Positions 1 through 7,082 are shown, numbered from the stretch's first letter. The stretch: DNA of 17,110 nt from an uncultured Lachnospiraceae bacterium (GCA_902783765.1 CACZSB010000014.1:1-17110), one strand, 5' to 3'. Program-made: numbers and translations. The notes: generated from the letters alone by a model not told the origin.

Positions 1-5
1 AAAAG

Positions 6-77
6 AGCGCGAGACGGGGATCGAACCCGCGACCCCCACCTTGGCAAGGTGGTGCTCCACCGCTGAGCCACTCGCGC
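6..77 (-). tRNA. tRNA-Gly (anticodon GCC)
   Basis: Read on the minus strand, this folds as a complete cloverleaf. The 7-bp acceptor stem is GCGCGAG with CTCGCGC, the D arm is GCTCAGCGGTGGAGC, the anticodon stem CCACC/GGTGG encloses the loop TTGCCAA (anticodon GCC), and the T arm contains GGTTCGATCC. The discriminator base is U, as usual for glycine tRNA. CCA is not encoded, so the end must be added by CCA-adding enzyme. A T-run begins just downstream at the window edge, possibly the start of a terminator. A near-consensus promoter precedes it. Confidence 0.97.
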
Positions 78-102
78 ATGCACCTTATCAGGCGCAAGAG
101 AG

Positions 103-131
103 ATGATACAACACCCTACTCAGAATGTCAA
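103..131 (-). promoter_or_regulatory. Sigma-A-type promoter of tRNA-Gly
   Basis: On the minus strand, TTGACA (126-131) and TATCAT (103-108) are separated by exactly 17 bp. The predicted transcription start lies roughly 20 bases upstream of the mature tRNA 5' end. This is a perfect -35 and a 5-of-6 -10, fitting a strongly expressed stable RNA. It lies just downstream of the phosphodiesterase gene, so the tRNA need not depend on read-through. Confidence 0.8.
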
Positions 132-149
132 TGATTTTCTGAAAATAAA

Positions 150-974
150 TCAAAAATTCTCGAAAATCAGCAGACAGTTATCTGCTTCCAGCTGCCAGGC
201 CGTTTCCGGATCCCGAACAGTCCAGGAAACTTCCTGAACGCCATAAATCTTTCGGGCCAGAAACAGGCTAAGATTCCGCCGGTATTCCAGGTCATAGGCA
301 ATAAAATCCGGCCGGGTGAGGAAATTCATCATCAGGTTGCTTAAAATCCAGAGGATAACAGGATTCTTCGGAACGCCGTATTTGTTCAGTCTGCCGGATA
401 ACTGGCCCCGGATAATCTCCGGCCGATTTTTCCGCAGCCACATCAGGACCCGGGGATCGAAGCTTTCTATGCAATAGGTCACGTTAAAACGGTCCAAAGC
501 CGCACAGGTCGCCTCACAAAGGGCCTCATGATTCCCGTTCATGGCCTTTAATTCCACCACCAGAGGGGTTTTATTCTCAAATAAAGGCAGTACATCTTCC
601 AGAAGAGGAATGGGCTCTCCGCTGCCCTTTAGGCTATATTTTACCAGTTCTTCCCGAGTAAGATCCTCCACCTCCACATCGGCCCCGGCGGTTCGCTTTA
701 AGGAGCTGTCGTGGATAACCGCCAAATTGCCGTCGGCCATTAAATGAACGTCCAGTTCCGCCCCCAGGCCCGCTTCCACCGCGGCCCGAAAGGCACTCAG
801 GGAATTTTCCGGACGTCCCGGGCGCCGGTGAAGACCCCGGTGGGCATAACGAACCTGCTGCATCCCCTCGGGCCAGGGCCATCTTCTCCGGCAGCGCAGG
901 GAAAACAAATAGGCCATTCCCAGGGGCAACAGCAGAACTAAAAATACTATTTTCAGGATCTTACTTACTTTCAT
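150..974 (-). CDS. Membrane-anchored glycerophosphodiester phosphodiesterase family protein
   Basis: This 274-residue protein has one N-terminal membrane segment (about residues 7-26) followed by a GDPD TIM-barrel domain. Visible family signatures are YAHRG (His45, Arg46), the metal ligands in ENSLSAF (Glu56) and in GAELDVH (Glu73, Asp75), the second catalytic histidine in VIHD (His88), the VELK strand (Glu141, Lys143) and a late VSWTV motif. Known members hydrolyse glycerophosphodiesters such as deacylated phospholipid or lipoteichoic-acid backbone units to glycerol-3-phosphate and an alcohol. The membrane tether suggests action at the membrane surface; which side is not decided by the sequence. 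Its start overlaps the end of the HAD phosphatase gene by 14 bp, implying co-transcription and possibly a shared glycerol-phosphate or phosphate-ester salvage role (inferred). The exact substrate is unknown. Confidence 0.9.
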   Translation of the reverse strand: MKVSKILKIVFLVLLLPLGMAYLFSLRCRRRWPWPEGMQQVRYAHRGLHRRPGRPENSLSAFRAAVEAGLGAELDVHLMADGNLAVIHDSSLKRTAGADVEVEDLTREELVKYSLKGSGEPIPLLEDVLPLFENKTPLVVELKAMNGNHEALCEATCAALDRFNVTYCIESFDPRVLMWLRKNRPEIIRGQLSGRLNKYGVPKNPVILWILSNLMMNFLTRPDFIAYDLEYRRNLSLFLARKIYGVQEVSWTVRDPETAWQLEADNCLLIFENF

Positions 975-1779
975 CCGATGCGATTTCCTCTTCCATCCGC
1001 CTTAATAACGCCTGTATATCCGCAAAGATCCGGTCAGGCCGTATCCCCATGCGTTCTATATCTTCCTCTTTGCCTTCGCCGCTTAATACAAAGGCCGTTT
1101 CCACCCCGGCCTTCAGGCCGCAGGCAATATCCGTGTACAGGCGGTCCCCAATCAGCAGACACTGTTCCGGCGTGAAGCCTGTCCGCTTTAGCGCCAGCCT
1201 GACCATATCCGGTTCAGGCTTTCCGATGAAACGGGGGCGACGTCCCGTGGCATGCTCCAGCATTTCACAGATACTGCCGCAATCCGGCACATATCCGAAA
1301 TCGGTGGGGCAAACCCAATCCGGGTTGGTGGCCAGGTAAGGGATATCCCGCCCCAAAAGCCGGCAGGCATCCTCCAGCTTTTTATAATTCAATTCCCGAT
1401 CGAAGCCCACCAGCAATAAATCGATATCCGCCGTGGGTTCCTCTCCCAGTTCAAAGCCCGCCGCCAAAAGCTGCGACTGCATGGAGCGGGTCCCCAGCGC
1501 ATAGATCCTTTTGGGCACATACTCCTTCTGCAAAAGGGCTATGGTAGCATCCAGGGAGGTGATAAAATCCTCTGCCCGGGCCAAAATCCCCAGGCGTTCC
1601 ATCTTTTTCAGGTAATCTTCCACGTTTCGGGAGGAATTATTGGTCAAAAAAAGATAACGGCCGCCCCGGACACGAATCAGTTCCAGAAACTCCAAAACCC
1701 CGGGAAAGAGGGTCTCATCCAGATAAAGGGTCCCGTCCATATCCAGCAGAAACAGCTTTTTATCCTTTAAACAGGCCAT
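961..1779 (-). CDS. HAD superfamily IIA phosphatase (NagD/AraL-like)
   Basis: This is a 272-residue cytosolic hydrolase. HAD motif I is LLDMDGT (nucleophile Asp13, acid/base Asp15). Motif II is LTNNSS (Thr46). Motif III is Lys187 in IGKPEP. Motif IV is GDRLYTD (Asp212, Asp217). The large cap inserted between motifs II and III and the total length fit subfamily IIA, which includes NagD, AraL and glycerol-phosphate or p-nitrophenyl phosphatases. Members dephosphorylate small sugar or polyol phosphates; the substrate cannot be read from sequence. The gene is first in a two-gene unit with the glycerophosphodiesterase, so glycerol-3-phosphate is a reasonable guess (inference). There is no recognisable Shine-Dalgarno before the ATG, an in-frame stop lies just upstream, and a possible promoter would start the transcript at the ATG itself. 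Confidence 0.92.
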   Translation of the reverse strand: MACLKDKKLFLLDMDGTLYLDETLFPGVLEFLELIRVRGGRYLFLTNNSSRNVEDYLKKMERLGILARAEDFITSLDATIALLQKEYVPKRIYALGTRSMQSQLLAAGFELGEEPTADIDLLLVGFDRELNYKKLEDACRLLGRDIPYLATNPDWVCPTDFGYVPDCGSICEMLEHATGRRPRFIGKPEPDMVRLALKRTGFTPEQCLLIGDRLYTDIACGLKAGVETAFVLSGEGKEEDIERMGIRPDRIFADIQALLRRMEEEIASDESK

Positions 1780-1785
1780 GTCCCG

Positions 1786-1814
1786 ATTTTACTCTTTTTT
1801 TTCTCTTCCGTAAA
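1786..1814 (-). promoter_or_regulatory. Possible promoter of the HAD phosphatase gene, giving a leaderless mRNA
   Basis: On the minus strand, TTTACG (1809-1814) and TAAAAT (1786-1791) are separated by 17 bp. Seven bases past the -10 box is position 1779, the A of the ATG. The boxes are 4-of-6 and 5-of-6 matches in an A-rich tract, so the call is tentative. It would explain why the gene has no ribosome binding site. Confidence 0.35.
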
Positions 1815-1857
1815 GTTGTTTTCTTTGCTATTTCATATCCATTTCTATTCTTCTTGC

Positions 1858-1886
1858 TTGAAAATGGGACGTTTCTATGGTATATT
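1858..1886 (+). promoter_or_regulatory. Sigma-A-type promoter of carD
   Basis: TTGAAA (1858-1863) and TATATT (1881-1886) are separated by 17 bp. The expected start near 1893 leaves a leader of about 35 bases before the carD ATG, which includes the AAGGAGG ribosome binding site at 1917-1923 (5 bases before the ATG). Confidence 0.7.
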
Positions 1887-1928
1887 GTATAAGAAAGCGG
1901 ATCGAATAGCTCAGATAAGGAGGCCGTC

Positions 1929-2426
1929 ATGCTGGCAGTCAACGACACCGTCCATTACGGTATGGATGGTGTGTGCCAAGTCACCGGGATTGTTACAAAA
2001 AAATGGGGCGAAAGCAACAGAGATTTCTATGAGCTTCACCCCTGTTTCCGCAAGCACACTGTTATCTATCTGCCTGTTGATAATGAACAGCTTCTGGCCC
2101 GGGTACGGCCTGTTCTGAGCCGGGAGGAGATTCTCTCTGCTCTCCACAGCAGCGAAACCGCCGTATCCGTATGGGTGGAGGGAGATACCGCCCGGCGGGA
2201 TGCCTTTCAGGCCATTATCCGCAGTGGGGATCATCTTCAGCTGGTCCGTCTGATTAAAACCCTTTACCAGCGCCGACTGGACATGGAGGAGGACGGTCGA
2301 AAGCTCCGCTCCGCCGACAGCAGCTTTCTGAAGGACGCCGAAAGGCTTTTACACGAAGAATTCGCCTTTGTACTGGGCATCGAACCCGCCGAGGTTCCTG
2401 CCTTTATCAAAAAGGAGCTGGGCTGA
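1929..2426 (+). CDS. CarD/CdnL/TRCF-domain transcriptional regulator
   Basis: This 165-residue protein has the hallmark start of the CarD family: an N-terminal RNA-polymerase interaction domain (about residues 1-65) with the VNDTVHYGMDGVCQVTGI strand pattern and IYLPVDN, followed by a helical C-terminal DNA-binding region with LSREEIL and a late EFAFVLGIE segment. Its length is typical of stand-alone members. Known CarD/CdnL proteins bind the RNA polymerase beta subunit and stabilise open promoter complexes, often at rRNA and growth genes. Clostridial members are less well studied, so the regulon is unknown. The gene is monocistronic, with its own promoter, a consensus ribosome binding site and a terminator overlapping its stop codon. 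It is divergent from the phosphatase gene and convergent with rnhA. Confidence 0.9.
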   Translation: MLAVNDTVHYGMDGVCQVTGIVTKKWGESNRDFYELHPCFRKHTVIYLPVDNEQLLARVRPVLSREEILSALHSSETAVSVWVEGDTARRDAFQAIIRSGDHLQLVRLIKTLYQRRLDMEEDGRKLRSADSSFLKDAERLLHEEFAFVLGIEPAEVPAFIKKELG

Positions 2427-2441
2427 TGGTCCGGCTCCTTT
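2411..2441. terminator. Bidirectional intrinsic terminator between carD and rnhA
   Basis: The inverted repeat AAAGGAGC (2411-2418) / GCTCCTTT (2434-2441) spans the carD stop codon. The plus strand continues into a short T-run, and the minus strand reads CTCCTTTTTG. It therefore can serve both carD and the convergent rnhA operon, whose stop codon is at 2446. Confidence 0.7.
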
Positions 2442-2445
2442 TGTA

Positions 2446-3075
2446 TTACCCCTCTTCCCCCTCCTGCTCTTCCAGGGCAGGGGGTTTTTTTAAGCCCAGG
2501 GCCTCCTTGGCCAGGCTGTCCGCCAGGTCGTTGAAACGATTATGGGAATGGCCCTTCACCTTAATAAACTCCACCTTCAGCTGATCCCGAATACTTTGGT
2601 AATATGCCTGATAAGCCTGGGTGCCGGGGAGCTTGGCCCGCCAGGTCCCGGTGCACCAGTGGGCGATCCCCGCATAATCATGATACAAATATATGCCCGG
2701 CAGCCCTTCCCTCAGAGCATAATCCATGGCTGCCCGGGCCCCCTGGATTTCCCCGGCCACATTCCGCATCACAGCCATTTCCGGGTCTGTGAACTTTTCT
2801 TTAAAGCAAAGCTCTTCACCGTCCCGCAGCACCACCATGCCATAGGAATAGGCCCCGCTTTCCGCGTCGAAACTGCCGTCCACATAAATCTCGGGAAAGG
2901 GTGCGTCGGAAAGGGGGGATTCCGGAGGGGCATCCTGAAGATAGGCCAAGGCCTCTTCCTCCGTGGAAAAGCTTTTAAACAGGGCTCCGGGGAAGCCCTT
3001 CACCTGGGCCTCGCACAGCGCCCAGCTAAGGTAAATCCCCGGAACCCTTCCGTTTTTTACAGCATAAAATTTCAT
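2446..3075 (-). CDS. rnhA: Ribonuclease HI with N-terminal hybrid-binding (viroplasmin-like) domain
   Basis: This 209-residue protein has two domains. Residues 1-48 form the RNA:DNA hybrid-binding (caulimovirus viroplasmin-like) fold, with the start FYAVKNGRVPGIY and the FKSFSTEEEALAYL segment. Residues 62-195 form an RNase H domain with the DEDD site: Asp66 in IYVDGS, Glu109 in AGEIQGA, Asp133 in YHDYAGI and Asp186 in the NDLADSLAKEA helix; His176 in the flexible loop is also present. The enzyme cleaves the RNA strand of RNA:DNA hybrids, removing R-loops and primers. It is the last gene of the tgt-yajC-glucosaminidase-cohesin run, 8 bp after the cohesin gene, and ends at the shared terminator. 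Its ribosome binding site (AAAGGG) is moderate. No functional link to the surface proteins is evident. Confidence 0.93.
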   Translation of the reverse strand: MKFYAVKNGRVPGIYLSWALCEAQVKGFPGALFKSFSTEEEALAYLQDAPPESPLSDAPFPEIYVDGSFDAESGAYSYGMVVLRDGEELCFKEKFTDPEMAVMRNVAGEIQGARAAMDYALREGLPGIYLYHDYAGIAHWCTGTWRAKLPGTQAYQAYYQSIRDQLKVEFIKVKGHSHNRFNDLADSLAKEALGLKKPPALEEQEGEEG

Positions 3076-3083
3076 GAAACCCT

Positions 3084-4880
3084 TTATTCTTTAGGCTTTA
3101 AAATTTCGTCCAAATCTTCGATATCGTCCAGACTGAAGTTCTGGGGAGGGTTGGCCGTCATGGCCGTTTCCAGCAGCGTATCGTTGTTCACCGCCAGGAA
3201 AGCAGCCTCTTCTTCCATGCTCAGGCGTTCCGCACGCTCCAGCTGTTTTTCCAAACGATCCTTGGAAACCAGTAACAGCACAATCACCAAAATCAGCAGG
3301 GAAAAGGCCAGCAGAATGGCTAACCACAGGCCCCAGGGCAGGCCACCGCCCTGACTGCGGGCGGGTGCCGTGGTGGCCGGCACTGTGGTGGGAGCCACTG
3401 TGGTGGGGGCCACTGTGGTGGTGGGGGCCACCGTGGTGGTTTCGGCTGTGGTGGTTTCGGAAATCACCACCAGCCCATAGCGCTGAATCGTTCCCTGGGT
3501 CCGATCGAATAAATAGAAGCCGGGCTCTCCCAATTCCTCATAGCGTACCTGAGGCCCCTGTGTTTCCTCCTCTTCTCCTTCCACCGGCAGCGTCTCTTCC
3601 GGATTCTGCGTGGGATCCTCCTCGATGATTTCCGCCATCAGCACACCATAGAAAATATGGTAATCCGGATTCTCCACTTCTTTCGGCACCAGCACCTCAT
3701 AGGAATAACCGCTGGGGTCCTTTAATTCCTTCCGTACATGGCCCTGGGGAACCTCGAATTCCGCAGGCAAAGGCAGAACCATCACATAGTGTCCATTTCC
3801 TTTAAACAGGATGATGGCATTATTATCTATTTCCGTGCTTGTTTCTTCCGGCTCCGTGCTGCATTCGGACTCTGTGGTGCTTTCCTCCTGGCTGGTACTT
3901 TCCTCCGTGGTGGTCTCTGCGGTGGTGGTTTCCGGCGCTTCAGGGCGGATAATCGTCACCCGGTAATCCCTGGTAAGGGATTTATCTTCCGAAATAACAC
4001 GGAAAACAAACTCAATTTCCCCATAGGGAATACTATTCACATAGGGCCAATAATAGCTCGTGGCATTTTCATCCATCAAATCATAGCGCAGCTTAAGGGA
4101 ATCGACTTCACTGCTCAGCTGCAGCGTGTAGCTGAAGATATCCGGATTGAAAGCGGGATTCAATTCGCCGCCACCCAGGAAGTTTAAGGATTTCAGCCTG
4201 GCTTCGCTGGATTTAGCCCGGGTGGTGGTCTCCTGCGGCTTTTCCTCCCGGTGATTCACTTCATCGATAATATCTCCGAAGGCCTCGCCGCAGGCACAGT
4301 TATACTGCACCTGATCCCAATAAATAGTGTATTTTCCGTCGTCACTATCCGTGGTTTTATAATTCTCCTTCAGCACCTTTCGCTCCGTGTAGCTGTGCTG
4401 GTGTGTGGTGGGCTGTGTGGTAGGCTGTGTGGTGGGCTGTGTAATGGTAACGGTACAGGATCCATGGCTGCCTGCGGCAATGGGGTTCTGGCTGGCGTCA
4501 GAAAATTTAGTATTCTTCCCATCGACACTGATACTGGCGGAACCCTCCTGAATGGCTTTGAAGCGAAGGGTATAAGACACGGTATGCATATCGGTATCCA
4601 TGCCGCCGGATACAATATTGATTCTATTGCCATTGACATTGACCGTGGAGCTTAAACCTTCGGAGCTGAGACCTTGATACTCTAAGCGGGCATTATCGTA
4701 AAGCAGCGTAATCTGGCCCGAATTAAAAGCCTCAGAAACAGAAAACGAAACCGTTACTGTCTCCCCCACCAGGCAGCTGGGATTCGAAAAACTGATCACG
4801 GCTTCCGCATGAACAGAGAACAATAGGATCAGTACTGCCAAAAGCACTGTCACCAGCTGTTTTCTCTTTGCTCTACTCAT
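3084..4880 (-). CDS. Secreted cohesin-like scaffold protein with C-terminal membrane anchor
   Basis: This 598-residue protein has a signal peptide (1-27, cleavage after AEA), then a cohesin-like beta-sandwich (about 28-146) with the characteristic LVGETVTVSFSV strand, the G-x-I-x-LLYDNARLEYQGL segment and a terminal TVTI. Next come a PTTQ linker (147-160), a small His/Cys module (160-210), a cadherin-like beta-sandwich (227-313), a Thr/Glu-rich linker (314-350), a module I do not recognise (351-473), a TTVAP linker (474-506), one membrane helix (514-538) and a charged tail of about 60 residues (540-598). Cohesins bind dockerins. The adjacent upstream gene, 14 bp away, encodes a dockerin-tailed glucosaminidase, so the likely role is to hold that enzyme at the membrane (inference). 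There is no LPXTG motif or SLH domain; anchoring is by the membrane helix. A ribosome binding site (AGGAGAGG) precedes the ATG. Confidence 0.85.
   Translation of the reverse strand: MSRAKRKQLVTVLLAVLILLFSVHAEAVISFSNPSCLVGETVTVSFSVSEAFNSGQITLLYDNARLEYQGLSSEGLSSTVNVNGNRINIVSGGMDTDMHTVSYTLRFKAIQEGSASISVDGKNTKFSDASQNPIAAGSHGSCTVTITQPTTQPTTQPTTHQHSYTERKVLKENYKTTDSDDGKYTIYWDQVQYNCACGEAFGDIIDEVNHREEKPQETTTRAKSSEARLKSLNFLGGGELNPAFNPDIFSYTLQLSSEVDSLKLRYDLMDENATSYYWPYVNSIPYGEIEFVFRVISEDKSLTRDYRVTIIRPEAPETTTAETTTEESTSQEESTTESECSTEPEETSTEIDNNAIILFKGNGHYVMVLPLPAEFEVPQGHVRKELKDPSGYSYEVLVPKEVENPDYHIFYGVLMAEIIEEDPTQNPEETLPVEGEEEETQGPQVRYEELGEPGFYLFDRTQGTIQRYGLVVISETTTAETTTVAPTTTVAPTTVAPTTVPATTAPARSQGGGLPWGLWLAILLAFSLLILVIVLLLVSKDRLEKQLERAERLSMEEEAAFLAVNNDTLLETAMTANPPQNFSLDDIEDLDEILKPKE
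3364..3460 (-). repeat. Low-complexity repeat encoding the Thr-Val-Ala-Pro linker of the cohesin protein
   Basis: Imperfect tandem units of about 15-18 bp around GGGGCCACTGTGGTG (plus strand) encode residues 474-506 just before the membrane helix. All units are multiples of three, so copy-number change would alter linker length without shifting frame. The linker probably acts as an extended, possibly glycosylated stalk. Confidence 0.75.
4402..4442 (-). repeat. 12-bp tandem repeat encoding the PTTQ linker
   Basis: About three copies of a 12-bp unit (GTGGTGGGCTGT on plus, one variant with TAGG) encode Thr-Gln-Pro-Thr repeats (residues 147-160) that separate the cohesin-like domain from the rest of the protein. 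The unit is in frame, so slippage would change length only. Confidence 0.8.
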
Positions 4881-4894
4881 AAACTCTTCCTCTC

Positions 4895-7012
4895 CTATTG
4901 ATTGATTTTCGAGAATTCAATAATATGATTCCGAATGCCCACCAGGTCAAAAACATCCACGGAGCCGTCACTGTTAATATCCCCGGCCATGAACTTCAGC
5001 TTCTCCAAAAGGCTTGTCTGGATAATGTGATTGCGAACTCCCACATAATCAAAGATATCGATCACACCGTCTCCGTTCACATCGCCGTAGATCAAAAGGC
5101 TGTAACGGGCCAGCTCGCTGCCGTTGGGGGCCGTAAGGATCAATTGATTTCCGGTGCCCACCACATCCCCGGAGCTCATCTGGCTTCCGTCTGCCTTCAG
5201 CATTTTCATGCTGCTCTGGTCAGGGGCCTTGATCTTTTCCAAAAAGTCCGCCAGCTTCGTGCCGGGCTCGATGCCGCTTAGGATACCATCCTCCAGCTTG
5301 TAATCCGTCTGAAGACCGTTGACATCTTCCTGATAATATACATTCAGGCGATATTCTCGCAGCGCCCCGTTTTCCGCCTTTACCGTAATGACCAGATTAT
5401 TGTCGCCCGGAGTAAGCTTGATATTGCCAAGCCCCTCCACGGTGGCCTTGCTGTCCAGGGTCTGGGCGCTGATATTGACTGTCCCCCGGTTGGTGGCGGC
5501 CACATAATCCTGCTTATCAATATCAGTCAGACAATCCAGCCGCTGATCTCCCAGGCTGATGCTTCTTAAACGGTTATTGGGGCTGCCGTTGCCCGTGGGC
5601 TGGGGGCAGGGTTCCGCCGGCATATCGGTATAAATGGGTATATCAAAGGACAGGATATTGCCCCGGGATTCGCTGTCGTAGGCCTTGGCAATGTTTTTCG
5701 CCTCGGAAGCCGCCCCCGTCACATTGGTCATGTACTGATGGGTAAAGCCGCCCATCACATTGAACTTTTTCAGATACAGGGTGTTCTGGCCCCGATCCAC
5801 GTAATTGTAAGCGAAATACTTGGCCCCCCCCAGCAGAGCTTTCTGCCGCTCGTTCCAGGGGCGGTCGTAGGGATTACTGCCGGAAGGCCGCTGAGAAGCC
5901 CAGTCCAGCCCCGCCTCCATGGGGGGCAGGCCATTTCTGGCATAAGCCTGAATATTGTAATAATTATAAATGGCGCCGTAACGGGTGGTACCGCTCACAC
6001 TGCCGGAGCCGTTGCTCCCCACCTCCTGCCGGATGGAAGCCGCCAGATAATAGGGACTCACTCCCACCTGCTGGCCTACCTGATACAGAACCTCCGGATA
6101 GGAGAAGGTTTCCCCATAACGGGCTTTTCCCTCTTCCATGAAGCTTCCCTTTACCAGGGCCCGAATCCCCTCCACGGTTTGAGAACCGTCAAAACTCAAA
6201 TTCAGGAACAGGAAGATTCTATCATCCCCGGCACCGATAAAATTCCGAGGATCCAGATAATAGGCTACGATTTCATCCGAAGCCAGCGTCCAGCCGCCGG
6301 AGTCATAGGCCTTCCAGGTGTTGGTATACCAATCATAATTGTTGTTTCTGGTGGATTTATGGGAGGAAGGGCTGCTGATGGATATTAAGGATATGCCCAC
6401 CCGGTGATCCGGATTGGCTTCCTCACTCAACACGTAAGACCAGTCAAGCCCTGTATTATTTGGAATGAAAAACCAACGGGGATACTGGGCATGAACTTCC
6501 TTTAAGCGGGCGGTATACGAGGGGGGAAAGCTCAGAAGCGTCAAATAATTCTCATAAGAATCCCCCGCAGCAGATAAACGCGTAACGCTCCCCATGGTAG
6601 CCGCAATATAGCCGGTAAAATTCTCTCCCTCCCATTCCACCAGCACCTTATACCAAGTCTTGCCTTCGGAATCCTTGTCCTCGCCCAAAACCTGGAAACT
6701 GTGCCATTTTCGTACCTTGGCTCCTATGGGATTCTCCGTGCCCGGCGCCTTTCGCACATTGGCGCTTTCCCAGTTGACCACAAAAAGGTCCATATCCTCC
6801 GTCACCACCCCGTAGGTAAAGGGGGAGGCCAGGGGAATGGAGATGGCTTCCGCCGGGAAATAATCTCCGGGCTGGGGATCCGTCTCTCCGGGGGCGGTTT
6901 CATCCGCCAGGGCAGCGGTGGAGGGAATAAACAGCAGACACAGCATAAAAAGCCCCGCTGTAAGGGCAGCGAAAAAGATATATGCAATTATGCTTTTTCT
7001 TTTCTGCATCAT
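4895..7012 (-). CDS. Secreted SH3-glucosaminidase with C-terminal type I dockerin
   Basis: This 705-residue protein has a signal peptide (1-36, ends ALA). An SH3-like wall-binding domain (about 75-146) contains SANVRKAPG. An endo-beta-N-acetylglucosaminidase domain (about 160-445, LytD/GH73 type) has the probable catalytic Glu330 in ASIRQEVG and the downstream YGAIYNYYNI motif. A cadherin-like beta-sandwich (481-562) and a module often found just before dockerins (564-641) follow. Residues 643-698 form a type I dockerin with two calcium loops, DVNGDGVIDIFD (644-655) and DINSDGSVDVFD (678-689). Known family enzymes cut the glycan strands of peptidoglycan during wall turnover or cell separation. 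The dockerin suggests non-covalent attachment to the cohesin-like protein encoded next. A TATAAT hexamer overlaps the yajC stop (7082-7087), but I see no good -35 box; translation starts at ATGATG with only a weak GGA upstream. Confidence 0.9.
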   Translation of the reverse strand: MMQKRKSIIAYIFFAALTAGLFMLCLLFIPSTAALADETAPGETDPQPGDYFPAEAISIPLASPFTYGVVTEDMDLFVVNWESANVRKAPGTENPIGAKVRKWHSFQVLGEDKDSEGKTWYKVLVEWEGENFTGYIAATMGSVTRLSAAGDSYENYLTLLSFPPSYTARLKEVHAQYPRWFFIPNNTGLDWSYVLSEEANPDHRVGISLISISSPSSHKSTRNNNYDWYTNTWKAYDSGGWTLASDEIVAYYLDPRNFIGAGDDRIFLFLNLSFDGSQTVEGIRALVKGSFMEEGKARYGETFSYPEVLYQVGQQVGVSPYYLAASIRQEVGSNGSGSVSGTTRYGAIYNYYNIQAYARNGLPPMEAGLDWASQRPSGSNPYDRPWNERQKALLGGAKYFAYNYVDRGQNTLYLKKFNVMGGFTHQYMTNVTGAASEAKNIAKAYDSESRGNILSFDIPIYTDMPAEPCPQPTGNGSPNNRLRSISLGDQRLDCLTDIDKQDYVAATNRGTVNISAQTLDSKATVEGLGNIKLTPGDNNLVITVKAENGALREYRLNVYYQEDVNGLQTDYKLEDGILSGIEPGTKLADFLEKIKAPDQSSMKMLKADGSQMSSGDVVGTGNQLILTAPNGSELARYSLLIYGDVNGDGVIDIFDYVGVRNHIIQTSLLEKLKFMAGDINSDGSVDVFDLVGIRNHIIEFSKINQ

Positions 7013-7082
7013 CCAATATCACAGCAAAAGAAAGGTCCGTATTCGGGGCCCTGCTTCTGCTCCTGGCTTTCCCTGGTTTATA

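Noticed and set aside
2542..3354. 270-codon open frame on the plus strand opposite rnhA and the end of the cohesin gene.
   Set aside because: It lies antisense to two clear genes, has no recognisable domain or ribosome binding site, and its composition mirrors the codon bias of the opposite strand.
5738..6388. 216-codon plus-strand open frame opposite the glucosaminidase gene.
   Set aside because: It is antisense to a gene with solid domain evidence and shows no protein family features; similar shadows occur throughout (for example 9798-10430 and 14971-15702).
3084..7012. Cellulosome locus.
   Set aside because: A cohesin-like domain and a dockerin are present, but there is no glycoside hydrolase for plant polymers, no carbohydrate-binding scaffoldin and only one cohesin; the enzyme is a peptidoglycan hydrolase.
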